Shown: positions 1-10,227, counted from the first letter of the stretch. The stretch: 64,000 bases of DNA from Ectobius pallidus (GCA_964059195.1 CAXKWD010000007.1:154799269-154863268); one strand, 5' to 3'. Notes: generated by a model from the letters alone, not told the origin. Translations and numbers: made by a program.

Positions 1-491
1 TACGATAATGAAGTTACCTTGAAAGTGATAATGAAAACCTGTAACAGTGTTCCTCTTTTATATTACTGGTGATTATGACACCCCTTACCAAGGTCACCAT
101 GTACCTGCTGCATAATGAAGCTTTTTAATACGCTTCCGCTAAGGTGATAATATGAGTCACTGAAGTGCAATGTGTCATGGCATGAGTCTTTCTCAATAAT
201 TACACCCAAGCGAATACTGTGAGTTAAGTGATAAATCCTTGGGTTGGGAAGCTGCAGAAAATAAGTTATTTTTGTAATTGCTTTCCGAGTTTAAGCTCCA
301 GATCGACTCATTAAGCAAGGCTTACGGAAGAACAAAGGTCTAAAATTTGATAAGCATATGTGAAGGAATGTGTAAGTAGTGTTATTTGTCAAAGCTAACT
401 GTATTGCAACTTCCAAAGCCGTACATGAACACTGTAAAACAATATGTTGTCATGAGAACTGATTTGCATTTGATAAGTTCTGTTTAATATA

Positions 492-1024
492 CGAGGGTCA
501 TTTCAAAAGTTCTGCACACTGTAAGATAAAATTAAAGAAAATAACTTATTTTACAAAATACCTTTACAGGCCTTAAATATAATCTTCATTCTTGCTTATG
601 ACAGTTTCCCAACGTTTTGGCAAATTCTGTATTCTGGATAGGACACCTTCATTGTTGAGCTGTCTGATTACTCAGGTCACCTCACTGTAAGCTTCATCAA
701 TTGTAACTAAACGTTTTCCACGGAGTGGTTCCTTCAATTTGGGAAACAAATCAAGTCTGGTGGGCTCAAATCAGGACTGTATGATGGGTGGGGAAGTCTT
801 TCCCATCCATAGACTTGGAAAACGTTTTGTTACAATTGATGAAGCATCCAGTGAGGTGACCTGAGTAATCAGACAGCTCAACAATGAAGGTTCCCTATCG
901 AGAATAAAAAATTTGCAAAAATGTTGAGAAGCTGTCATAAGCAAGAATGAAGATTATATTGAAGGCCTGTAAAGGTATTTTGTAAAATAAATTACAGTGT
1001 GCAGAACTTTTGAAATGACCCTCG
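492..1024. mobile_element. Palindromic mariner-derived foldback with TA duplication
   Basis: The ends are CGAGGGTCATTTCAAAAGTT and its complement, flanked by TA at 490-491 and 1025-1026. The two arms (about 492-770 and 810-1024) are inverted copies of the same 3' part of a mariner element. The right arm is shorter, having lost about 20 bp near its end, so this is two transposase tails in opposite orientation, not an ordinary internal deletion. The host sequence (family A copy 1) is restored when the insert and one TA are removed. Confidence 0.85.
590..787 (-). pseudogene. Mariner transposase C-terminal remnant
   Basis: Read on the minus strand, the left arm encodes a PSYSPDLSPPD-like motif from about position 787. 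This is the region of the third catalytic aspartate in mariner (DD34D) transposases. It is followed in another frame by a KLKEPLRGK-like stretch and then VTIDEAYSEVT before a stop at 674-676. Family-like residues (RWETVISKNEDYI) continue past the stop to about 590. At least one frameshift and one stop break it, and the first two catalytic aspartates are absent, so it cannot be functional. The inverted partial copy at 810-1024 holds the same C-terminal text. It probably marks the source of the foldback and not an independent insertion. Confidence 0.75.
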
Positions 1025-1261
1025 TATTACCATAAAATAGACGCTAAATTGTGCATTACTCCGGTACCAGTCTACCGATTTGGCCCAAAATCAATAGGCT
1101 TTATCCCATGGACGTTATAAATGTCCATACTGAGTTTCATAAAAATCCGATAAAGCGTATTTGAGTTATCGCGCGTACAGACACACGGACAAACAGACAG
1201 ACGGACAGACATTTTCCTGTCCACCACACAATCTCAGAAAGTACCATTCTGGCACTTAATA

Positions 1262-1796
1262 ATCATCTGATGACATGGAAAAGTAAGAAATATCCACTTT
1301 AATAATTATGACGTGAATAACAAATAGCAGTGAAAAGTGTACAGTCGGATAGTTTCATTGAGACATTGAGAGAGGCAGAAATACTCACTGCAATCACTGC
1401 TAATAAATTATTCGCGTGCTGAACTTCATTTACAATTAGCTGGTGCGTGGTTGATGTCTCTGTGTTGATGTATTTCTCTCGGGCTGGCGGTGGCAGGTCC
1501 AAGCACAGGACATTGTGGTTTTCAACAGACCTCACTTCCCATCCAGGCCTAACTCATCCTACTCTCTGAGGATGTTTTGTTTGAGTTGCTAAGTAACCAG
1601 AGACAAGTCCAAAATACAATCCGTGGTTTGATAACTTTTGTTCTGTTGTACCATTATTTATGCTACCCTAGCAGTAAATACTTGATAAAAGTCTTTCAAT
1701 ATCAAGCTCTATATTAATGGATTATTTTTCAGTTGCTATTCCCAACATAACGGTACCATATTGTATTTCAGAAAACAAAAATTGTATTTATTATAG
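1262..1796. other. No recognisable feature
   Basis: AT-rich sequence between two family A copies. I see no coding signal, SINE head or inverted repeat here. Confidence 0.5.
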
Positions 1797-1850
1797 CTGG
1801 GGTTCACCGTGGCGTAGTTGGTTTAGGCACTGAGGCACTGAAAACGCGAC
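1797..1850 (+). repeat. Fragment resembling the SINE D tRNA-like head
   Basis: GGGGTTCACCGTGGCGTAGT resembles the start and A-box region of SINE D (GGGGTACGCCGTAGCGTAGT at 34775). No B box follows, so only the head survives. Confidence 0.35.
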
Positions 1851-1873
1851 TTGCAGAATTAAAACGATTTCAA

Positions 1874-2392
1874 ATAAAATCAGGTAAACTGATGTAACAA
1901 AGTGCCAAAATGCTTTTGTTTAGTCGACGATAATTGAAATTATGATATGCAGAAAATAAGTTATTTTCTTAATCGATTTCCAAATTAAGCTCCAGATCGA
2001 TTCATTAAGCAGGGCTTACAGAAGAACTTAGTTTAGTATGCTTAGTTTGATAAGCATATGTGAAAAAATATATGGATGGTGTTATTTATCAAAGCTACCT
2101 ATATTGCAACTTCCAAAGCCGTATATGAACACTGTAAAACAATTATTTGTCATGAGAACTTATTTGCATTTGATAAATTCTTTCTAATATACTATCATAA
2201 AATAGACTCTGTCAACCAATTTGGTCTAAAATCAACAGGCTTTGTCCCAGGAACATTATAAATGCGTATACCAAGATTCGTGAAAATCCGATAAAGTGTA
2301 TTTGAATTATAGTGCTTAAAGACACACGGACAGACAGACAGACTTTTCCCCTCCCTTACATAATCTCATGAAGTACCATTCTGCTACTTAAT
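1874..2392 (+). mobile_element. Family A element, copy 2 (near full length, one monomer)
   Basis: It runs from AATAAAATCAGGTAAACTGA through the sub-terminal AAAGTGCCAAAATG to the opposite end CATTCTGCTACTTAATA. The order is conserved block, one monomer, then the CAGACAGACAGAC block. About 520 bp. It is a good reference for the single-monomer form. Confidence 0.85.
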
Positions 2393-3160
2393 AACTTAAA
2401 TAATTTTGAAATGTTGCCCATAGAATAAGTAGGAATAACAAGAGTGGCGCGAAGTGGTGTGTATAGTGTAAAAAATCTCAGAGCGCCAGGGGTCTGCGTC
2501 ATGCGTCAATGTACTTGTCAAGACGGCGTCAACATGACTCGAACGACATAAACTACTGAGCACAGAAACAAGATGGTTATGTCTTCCAGAACTCGCTAAC
2601 TATGAGTAGCTACTCCGGTGGTCTCTACCCCTTAATACAAGGTTTTGTCAAACTGGAGTTGATTCTTTTCCTAATTTTATTCGAGGAGGTGCGTCCCATT
2701 GTTTGAAGAACAAGTTGCAGAGGATTTGTAATTCAATCCAATTCGATTGTTATGGGGATTCAGCAAATATTTAATGTCTCGAGTTTTTTTTATCTCAAAT
2801 AATTAATTACTCGATCTGTCAACATCTGAGTAAGTTGGAAAAAACTCACCCAAATCAATAACGTCCTTCACAAACGAAGGATGTTGAAAGGTCCTGGCGT
2901 TATTTCTACAGGGGCTCACAAAAGATGCAGAGTTATTATTTATCTATTTATTAAATAAATACTCTAAGCCAAAAGTCAGTTAGAAAAAAAGTTTCAACCA
3001 AATTGATGAAAAGTGGATTCTAAAACAATGAAAACAAACCAAAAATTAAACACCTCTAAATTAGCATAAAAGAAAGAAAAACATCTGAAGAGAAAACTAG
3101 TGCTGAAACTACTGTATTTCGAGGGTAATTCTAATTTTCACGGAAGAGTTACAAGGAAAT
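2393..3160. other. No recognisable feature
   Basis: Apart from a short stem at about 2868-2893 (CGTCCTTC...GAAGGATG), nothing can be assigned. No open frame of note. Confidence 0.4.
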
Positions 3161-3162
3161 AC

Positions 3163-3260
3163 GGCACCCGAGCACGAGCAGTCTTGCTCATTCGGGTGTA
3201 TTACTAAATGTAATACCTCTTGTAATATCTCTTGTAATAAATAAATAAATAAATATAATA
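3163..3260 (+). repeat. CACCCGA/TCGGGTG stem-loop with AAATA tail, possible retroelement 3' end
   Basis: CACCCGAGCACGAGCA pairs with TGCTCATTCGGGTG as a two-step hairpin, followed by an (AAATA)-rich tail near 3234-3258. The same hairpin recurs at 15569-15605. The tail and the recurrence suggest a retroelement 3' end, but no coding part is attached. Confidence 0.45.
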
Positions 3261-3654
3261 GAGATGCCACACTCAAAAAAAAAAAAAATTAAACAAATCC
3301 TTGTAGACCTTGCGAAAGCACTAAAGAAGGGATTTGGACTTTCGGAAATGTGCTTTATTTTCAGATGAATTGCAACTTATTTGGAACTGATGGACAGATA
3401 ATGTGTGGCAAAGACCAAATAATGAATTAAAAGAAAAACAAATTAGCCCAACCACCAAACACATTTTAGACACAAAATAGTAGGCCTATACTTTATAATA
3501 GTGGAGTTTTCTAAAACAAATCATTCTTGTGTCGATTGTTAAAATAAACTACTACTTTTCTAAAGGTTTTTCACTTTATGCCATGGACGATCCTTGTTTT
3601 TCTCCTTAATATTAAAACTTCTACCTTCTATTAACCTGGATCATTCCATAAACC

Positions 3655-3714
3655 TGGGCCTCCAGAATGCGAGTCCAAGACATTGCCATCTCGGCCACCT
3701 CGCTCAGTTTAATG
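3655..3714 (-). mobile_element. SINE B head fragment
   Basis: This is the complement of GAGCGAGGTGGCCGAGATGG and the following ACTCGCATTC, the SINE B tRNA-like head. It abuts family A copy 3, as SINE B pieces do in copies at 21524, 28143 and 37893. Confidence 0.7.
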
Positions 3715-3715
3715 G

Positions 3716-4078
3716 TCTAGTTTGATAAGCATATGTGAAGGAATAGTGTTATTTGTCATGGCCAACTGTATTGGAACTGCCGAAGCCGTATATGAACACT
3801 CTAAAACAATATGTTGTCATGAGAACTAATTTGCAATTTGATAAATTCTTTCTAATTTATTGCCATAAAATAGGCTCTAAATTGAGCATTACTCCGGTAC
3901 CGGTCAACCGATTTGGCCCAATATCAATAGACATCTTCCCATGGACGTTATAAATGTGCATACGAAGTTTTATGTAAATCCAATAAAGCGTATTTGAGTT
4001 ATCGCGCGTACAGACACACGGACGGACAATTTTCCATCCACCACACAATCTCATACACTACCATTCTGGCACTTAATA
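3716..4078 (+). mobile_element. Family A element, copy 3 (5'-truncated)
   Basis: It starts at TCTAGTTTGATAAGCATATG and ends at CATTCTGGCACTTAATA. One monomer is present (CTCCGGTACCGG at about 3893). It lacks the outer 5' part and has a SINE B fragment at its edge. Confidence 0.85.
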
Positions 4079-4488
4079 AAAATTAGAAATATGGCGTAAT
4101 ATTAATCGTGGCTTGAAGAACAAATCTCGGAACCCTTGTTTTATTTTTTAAAAAGCTTTCTCCTTTCTCTGTGATGGTATTGGATAGAGAATCATGTCAC
4201 TGTCGAGTCTAGACATATAGCTTATGATGCTTTGAATACTGACGACAGCATTTTGTTTATTTTTCTATATGTGCAGCAGCCTCTGCTGATTGTTTATCGA
4301 TTCTCGACATGGCGTAGGTGATCCTAACTCCAACTACTAACTCAATTTCCGCACAAAAATTTGTTTTCTGTCACGCTTGGCTTGTAGATAGGTTATTAAT
4401 TTCCTATCATCATCACATCTCCACCGCCTTCTTTACCAGGCGGTGACGTGCGAAATCATCCCTAGAAAATCAAACAGTTTAGGCTTAT
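4079..4488. other. No gene; short hairpin at 4420-4447
   Basis: The only structure is an 8-bp stem, CACCGCCT...AGGCGGTG. The rest is unassigned. Confidence 0.4.
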
Positions 4489-4864
4489 AGAATCATTTTG
4501 TGGGTTTTCCCTCACCTGTGAGACAAATGTCAGATAACTTTAGGCCCTTGTGGTCCCCGGATATCATCTGGCCGTCATTATCATCTTCATCCCCATCCTC
4601 GCCTTGTTCTGAGTGAGTGAGTGTGTGAATGGTGTGTTCGTGTTGTCTCGGAGGTGGCCCCGAGTTGGGCTGATCACTCATCCGGGGAGGCCCTCCATGT
4701 CCTTGTCTGGTCAAAAAAGTATGTATGTGATCCAAAGATAATCCCTCTCCCGACAGGTCGCGGCCCTGTAAGGCCCGGGCGGCTTGGGTCGCTTAAATCC
4801 TAAAAGGGAGAGGTAAAACTGCGAAAAAGAAAGAAAGAAAGAAAGAAAGAAAGAATCATTTTGT
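4489..4864 (+). mobile_element. SINE C, 5'-truncated copy with 13-bp TSD
   Basis: The body runs from 4502 to a (GAAA)n tail at about 4824-4851. An exact 13-bp direct repeat AGAATCATTTTGT lies at 4489-4501 and 4852-4864. The tRNA-like head seen in the full copy at 46490-46947 is missing, so this is a 5'-truncated insertion. Open frames on either strand here are translations of the SINE. Confidence 0.9.
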
Positions 4865-4967
4865 AATTATGTACGTGAATTTTACATAGACTCTTGTATT
4901 AAACTATGTATTTTGAATACAGCAGTTCCTTGTTTTTGTAATATATAACGCAAAAATAAGTCGGTCA

Positions 4968-5312
4968 CTGAGCGAGGTGGCCGAGATGGTAACATCATGG
5001 ACTCGCATTCGGGTTGTTCCAGGTTCAAATCCCGTGTCCGGCCAATTATACATGGTTTTTTTTTTCATGGTTTCACCAGTCGTAAAGGCAAATGCCTAAT
5101 TGGATATTTACATACCATGAACCGTCCTCACCATTTCATCCTCTATCATACCAATTTAAATTAATATCAGTTGAAATTTACTCCATAAAATACACCAACA
5201 ATAGAACATAATTGGTAATCAATAGTTCCTTGGCCTAACCTACTGTGTAGACATCGATCCCGAACTCCTGATATGGCCTCGTAGCTAAAAGGAGTATAAA
5301 TACATATTAATA
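4968..5312 (+). mobile_element. SINE B, near full length
   Basis: The head GAGCGAGGTGGCCGAGATGG is tRNA-Leu-like, and the B-box-like GGTTCAAATCCCG lies at about 5023. Next comes a (T)n CATGGTTTCACC segment, then the body with GGCCTAACCTACTGTGTAG and CTAAAAGGAGTATAAATAC. Other copies are at 26263, 26768 (minus) and 47310. Confidence 0.85.
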
Positions 5313-5363
5313 CAAATAATTATATTGATATAAACATTAAACAATAATGAAAACTACAGAATC

Positions 5364-6164
5364 TCTTATTTATATAAAAGGCTTTGTCCTGACTCACTGA
5401 CTGACAGGAATCAACGTAGAGCCTAAACTATAACAGGTAGAGACTTGGAATTTTGACAGTACCTTCATTTCATAATATAGGTGCTCACTAAGAAAGGATT
5501 TTGAAAATTTTTATTCTAAATGCCAAAAATCAAATGTTTTTGAGAATACTTAATTCCTTTTTACACAGAATTATCAAATCCAAATCACAGAAAACTTGAC
5601 AACAGTATTGTTGCAAGTGGTACCAGATGGGTTTGGAATTAAATGAAATGGAAGTTTGACAAATTAGAGAAAGTATCAATATAATTCTTGTTATGAATAA
5701 ATATTAAAGAATGAAATACACGGCCTAAACTGGACCTAGAGAAAACAATACGAGGTAAGGTAATATGTTTTGGGAAGAGAAGTATGAAAGTGATATTGCA
5801 TTTCTGTTTAATTTCATCCCCAAACCGGTTTTATGGTAACATGAGAGTAAGAAATAAAAAATCTCTGCCACGATAATACAATTTTATGTTACCGGAATTT
5901 CTGTTTCTTCTTATTTGAACCCCTACCAGGCTTTCTGTGTACTGTACAAGCGATGGGATTCAAAATTCTACATCCTCTATGAGCCATAAAAAGCTATATC
6001 AAGCGTTTTCTGAGGGAATAGTTTGAGTGTGATATGTCGTTCTTCCTGTTTCAAATTATAAATACCTATATTAGGACCTAGAATTTAAAAATCTAAAGTC
6101 CTTCATAAGTTAATTTCCAGTTACAAAATAAAAAACCCGGGTGACGCCGGGCCTTTTAAGCTAG
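5364..6164 (+). mobile_element. Non-autonomous Helitron H, copy 1
   Basis: It starts TCTTATTTATATAAAAGGC and ends with a hairpin (CCCGGGTGACGCCGGG) followed by CTTTTAAGCTAG, with host T next. That is the Helitron 3' signature: stem-loop, then CTRR, inserting before T. No Rep/helicase coding is present, so it is non-autonomous, about 800 bp. It shares its full length with 8293-9117. Confidence 0.85.
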
Positions 6165-6292
6165 TAATGTATAAGAAATAAACTGTGGGCTTAATCATTG
6201 TTTTAACTGTTTTCTTTGCAGTCCAACACGGTTTTATAAACGATATAAACCAATTTTCCTGAAATATTTTTCTTGTTGACGATCAGTTAATG

Positions 6293-6751
6293 GCCGGTTT
6301 CTATAAACTCGCGAATTGCCTATGGGTAAATTATCCCATGGACAGAATTTACACAAAAATAACACCACACCACACCAACACAAATAATTATTTGTGTTGG
6401 TGTGGTGTTATTTTTGTTCAAAGATAGCAATCACATACACTTGTGGCGAGTTTCTAGATAAATGTCCTCTGGGTAAATGTGAAAATGACAGAAAAATGTT
6501 CCTACAAACTCGGGCTAGATCTTTCCAAGGGTAAATCTTCGGGTTAATTTATCCTTTCATGGATGGCAGGATAAAATTTAACCTTTCATAGGATCAATAG
6601 TAATATTTAAACAATGAGAATCAAAGCCTTCTGAATTAAATTAACTATACAACTCCAAGGCCTTGCTCATTATATCATTGTAGGTTAAATGGAACTAATT
6701 TGTCCATGGATAATTTACCCATAGGTAATTCACAAGTTTGTAGAAACCGGG
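6293..6751. mobile_element. TIR element with about 50-bp inverted ends and an inner hairpin
   Basis: The left end CCGGTTTCTATAAACT and the right end (complement) CCGGTTTCTACAAACTTG continue as inverted repeats through GCCTATGGGTAAATTAT and CATGGACA. Inside, 6353-6417 forms a near-perfect palindrome. No transposase is present. The TSD is not clear, so the superfamily is undecided. Confidence 0.65.
6353..6417. repeat. Near-perfect palindrome
   Basis: Arms of 27 bp (ACAAAAATAACACCAC... and ...GTGGTGTTATTTTTGT) differ only by a 5-bp insertion (ACCAC) on the left. It is internal to the TIR element at 6293-6751. Confidence 0.75.
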
Positions 6752-6771
6752 TATAAATGACATTAGACGAT

Positions 6772-7671
6772 TTTTTTATATACATCTCTGGTTTGCATAG
6801 CTGTCAACGAGGTTTGAATTCCCCCTAACCTACGAAGAAGCAACAGCGTAGATATTCGCTGGGATAATACTAACTGCATAGTACTATCTTTGAACTTTGA
6901 ACTCCAAAGATCCAAAATTTAAAAAATCCAAAATTCCAAAATTAAAAAATTAAAAAGATCAAAATTGAAAAATCAAATAATCCAAAATTTAAAGTAAAAA
7001 AATTAAAAAATCTAGAATCCAGAATTGTAAAAACCTAAATTTAAAATTAAAAAATCTAAAATCTAAAATGTAAAAATCCAAAAAATAAAAAAAACAAAAT
7101 TTAAAAAAAATCCAAAATAAAAAATTCAAAATTAATAAATCAAAATTCCAAAATTTAAAAAATCCAAAATAAAAATAATAAAAAATCCAAAATAAAAAAT
7201 CCAAATTTCCAACATTTAAACAAAATTAAAAATTAAAAAATCCAAAAATCCAAAATTTAAAAAATAATAAAATCTAACATTTAAAATCTAAAAATCCAAA
7301 ATTTAAAACATAAAAAAATAAAAAAAATTCAAAGATCGAAAATTTTAAAAACCCAAAATTAAAAATTTAAAGATCCAAAATTAAAAATCCAAAATCCAAA
7401 TAAAATAGTCCAAAAATCCAATATTAAAAAGTCCAATAATGCACAATTAAAAAAATCCAATATTAAAAAATCGAAAAAAATTAAAATAAAAACAAGTTTC
7501 ACTTCTGTCGCGTGGCGTTCCACGCACACTTTTTTTTTTTTTAATATACGTACATATCTGGTTTGTATAGCTATCAACGAGGTGTGAATTCCCCCTAACC
7601 TACGAAGAAGCAACAACGTAGATATTCGCTGGGATAATACTAACTGCATAGTACTATCTTTGAACTTTGAA
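6772..7671 (+). repeat. Repeat unit: 130-bp repeat, AT-rich (AAAATCC/AAAATTT) array, 130-bp repeat
   Basis: A segment at 6772-6903 (GAATTCCCCCTAACCTACGA, ending TTTGAACTTTGAAC) recurs at 7543-7677. Between them lies about 600 bp of degenerate AAAATCCAAAATTT-type repeats, then the motif CAAGTTTCACTTCTG and a hairpin GCGTGG-CGTT-CCACGC at 7510-7525. The minus strand is open for long stretches (LDFLILDF-like) because the array lacks stop triplets. I regard that as a by-product. Confidence 0.75.
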
Positions 7672-7677
7672 CACGGT

Positions 7678-8151
7678 TCAGTTTCATGTCACCGAACGAT
7701 TTATCACGGAGATTACGTTCGCATTCTCTGAACCATAAAAATAAAAATACCAAACCCGTCTCCCTTAAGATTTATTGTGGTTAGCGTTCGTAAATCTGTT
7801 CCTTCCCTAAAGTGCTCTTTGCTTCCACAAAAAGTGAAATTAATTCTTCGTGAGTGTCTGTAGATGAGACGTCTTTGTTCGATAGATTAAAATAACCGAG
7901 ACATCTTTAAAAAATGGCCTCATACATCATTGTGAACTATTTCTATTGGCGGAGGAAATCTGCATTTAATTGATTCTGTGATTGCGTCGTGCGTCTTCCT
8001 GTTATTTAACTTGCGGAAGTCACTTAAACTTCCCATTTCCTTTATTCACTTCTCCACATCGATCTGTTTAAGATTCACAGTCTTTATGGGTTAAGGCTGC
8101 AGGCTAACGAGCACATATTTCAAACAAGAGATGTAATGAAAAATTTGTTTT
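7678..8151. other. No recognisable feature
   Basis: Mixed-composition DNA with no clear repeat, tRNA-like head or coding signal. Confidence 0.4.
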
Positions 8152-9466
8152 AATTAGTGGTTACGAATATTGTTGCCGTGGATCGTAATTTGACATTCCC
8201 GCACGCAATCTGGTTGCTATGAAAACAAAAGAAATCTCCGTGCGGTAAAATTTACAAAAAGCACAAGTGCTTCATCTATATCATCATCTTCATCTATATA
8301 TATATAAAAGGCTTTGTCCTGACTGACTGACTGACTGACAGGAATCAACGTAGAGCCTAAACTATAACAGGTAGAGACTTGGAATTTTGACAGTACCTTC
8401 GTTTCATAATGTAGGTGCTCACTAAGATAGGATTTTGAAAAATTGTGATTTTAAATGCCAAAAATTAAGTGTTTTTGAGAATACTTAATCCCTTTTAACA
8501 CATAATTATAAAACCCAAATCACAGAACATAGTGTTGCTAATGGTATCAGATGGCTTTGGAAAAAAAAAATGCAAGTTTGACAAATAAGAGAAGGTATCA
8601 ATTTATAATTCATGTTATAAATAAATATTAAAGAATGTAATCCACGAAAATAATGCAGTCACATAACTTTTCTCTACCCTGGACATAGAGAAAACATTAC
8701 AAGGTATGGTAATATGGTATCGCAGGTTTTTGGAGAGAGAAGTATGAAAGTGATATTGCTTTCTGTTTGATTTCATCCCCAAAACAGTTTTATGGTAACA
8801 TGAGAGGGAGAAATAAAATTTTCCGCCTCGGTATTACAATTTTATGTTACAGGAATTTCTGTTTCTTCTTATTTGAACCCTTACCAGGCTTGCTGTGTAC
8901 AAGCGATGCGATGCAGAATTCTACATCCTCTATGAGCCATAAAAAACTATATCAAGCGTTTTCTGAGGGAATAGTTTTAGTGTAATAAGTCGTTCTTCCT
9001 ATTTCAGATTATAAATACCTATATAAGGACCTAGAATTTAAAAATCGAAAGTCCTTCATAAGTTCATTTCCAATTACAAAATAAAAAACCCGGGCGACGC
9101 CGGGTCTTTTATGGTAGTCATAATATAAGCCTTTATGGAAGACCGGAACCAAGTCCCCCTAGTTTGTAGCGATTTTAACAGGACAAATATTCCGTCCCCA
9201 TAACAACCAACACATGCGAATCACTTTCTGAAATAAACATCTACCTTCAATAATGTATATACATAATATTTTCATCTAATATCTCAATTAATATAATTAA
9301 ATTGATATAAATAATCATCGGCTAAAATAGCATGCAATACTCGTGCCGTAAGCGCATAACGGATCTCGGAAATTGAAAAAGCTCGGCGCAAGCGTCTCGT
9401 TTTTTCAAACTCTTTCCTCGATCCGTGTGCACCACTTACGGCACTTGTATCGCAATATACTATTAC
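8152..9466 (+). mobile_element. Family G element, copy 1 (split by a Helitron)
   Basis: The parts are 8152-8292 and 9118-9466. It begins AATTAGTGGTTACGAATATT and ends CTTGTATCGCAATATACTAT. Its right part carries a long hairpin (9343-9444) that starts GTGCCGTAAGCGCATAACGG and ends CTTACGGCAC. Copies at 12353 and 45352 are uninterrupted. No coding capacity; class unknown. Confidence 0.75.
8293..9117 (+). mobile_element. Non-autonomous Helitron H, copy 2 (inserted in family G)
   Basis: It starts TCTATATATATATAAAAGGC after host A and ends with the hairpin CCCGGGCGACGCCGGG and TCTTTTATGGTAG, followed by host T. The empty site is visible in family G copy 3. Body motifs (GGAATCAACGTAGAGCC, CATCCTCTATGAGCCATAAA) match copy 1. 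About 825 bp, no coding. Confidence 0.9.
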
Positions 9467-9475
9467 GGTTTCCGA

Positions 9476-9883
9476 ATTCAGATTAAGTTTTTAGCTTCCA
9501 GCGTTTGAAAAAAGTCAGATTAAGGCCTAGGCATAATTGTAGGGCGGTTCTCAGCTCTGCAGACCATAATTTTGATATTAACGTGTATTTCTTGATATAC
9601 ACGAACATATAACTAGAAAGAATTGTTTCACAGTCATTGTCAATCTTAAATGTCTGTATGGAAGTCGTATGAAATCATAATGAATTAAATTACATTCATG
9701 CAACTCATCACCACATATCGCATTGGGTTCAATCACAATCACGTAGATCGCTTGGGGATAGGAATTCAGTAGCTATTTCGAAAAGTAATTTCCTGGAAGG
9801 GAAAGTGTTAAGGTACCGGCAGAACTGTATATTTTTTATATATTTCAGCATCATCGTTCTAGACATTTTTTCATTGTTTGTAG
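9476..9883. other. No recognisable feature
   Basis: Nothing assignable between family G and the hAT element. Confidence 0.4.
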
Positions 9884-9891
9884 GACTATAG

Positions 9892-10131
9892 CAGCGTTTC
9901 TCAACCTATGGTCCGCGGACCACCTCCGTAGACATAATTAAAAAAAAAATATCAAAGCAAGTGGAAAGTAAAGAAGTAATTTTTTTCACATATTTCGTTA
10001 TAATGACCTATAATTAATACCCTAAATATTAAGAATATAGGTCTTTTAAAAATGGGATGCAAAATTAGGGGTCCGTAAATTTTTTTAGACATTTTAGTGG
10101 TCCTCGGGTTCAAAAAGGTTGAGAAACGCTG
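9892..10131. mobile_element. hAT-type MITE with exact 8-bp TSD
   Basis: The ends are CAGCGTTTCTCAACCTATGG and CAAAAAGGTTGAGAAACGCTG (about 16-bp TIRs). The TSD GACTATAG is exact at 9884-9891 and 10132-10139. It is 240 bp long and non-coding. The CAGNG...TTCTCAACC terminus and the 8-bp duplication are hAT hallmarks. Related copies: 49250-49859 and a partial one at 33323. Confidence 0.92.
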
Positions 10132-10166
10132 GACTATAGTATTAGCACTGTGGTGGTGCGGTAGTG

Positions 10167-10181
10167 ATAGTAGTAGTAGTA

Positions 10182-10217
<36 letters not shown>

Positions 10218-10227
10218 GTAATAATAA
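10167..10227 (+). repeat. (TAG)n/(TAA)n microsatellite
   Basis: Uninterrupted run of TAG then TAA triplets. Confidence 0.95.

Larger units (their letters stand above)
254..1261 (+). mobile_element. Family A element, copy 1 (5'-truncated, interrupted)
   Basis: It begins inside the conserved block (CAGAAAATAAGTTATTTTTG) and ends with the family terminus CATTCTGGCACTTAATA. One 150-bp-type monomer is present at about 1027-1190, followed by the CAGACGGACAGAC block. The copy is split at 490/1025 by a mariner-derived foldback, and its own sequence resumes exactly after the duplicated TA. It is non-coding. Membership is clear by comparison with 14 other copies; the superfamily assignment (Helentron-like) is inference. 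Confidence 0.85.

Noticed and set aside
6130..6164. Bacterial-type terminator hairpins (also 9090, 10570, 60160)
   Set aside because: They are Helitron 3' hairpins followed by CTRR-T, or variants of it.
6989..7649. Low-complexity protein (LDFLILDFW-like) on the minus strand
   Set aside because: The array lacks stop triplets by composition, and the frame shifts freely between repeat motifs.
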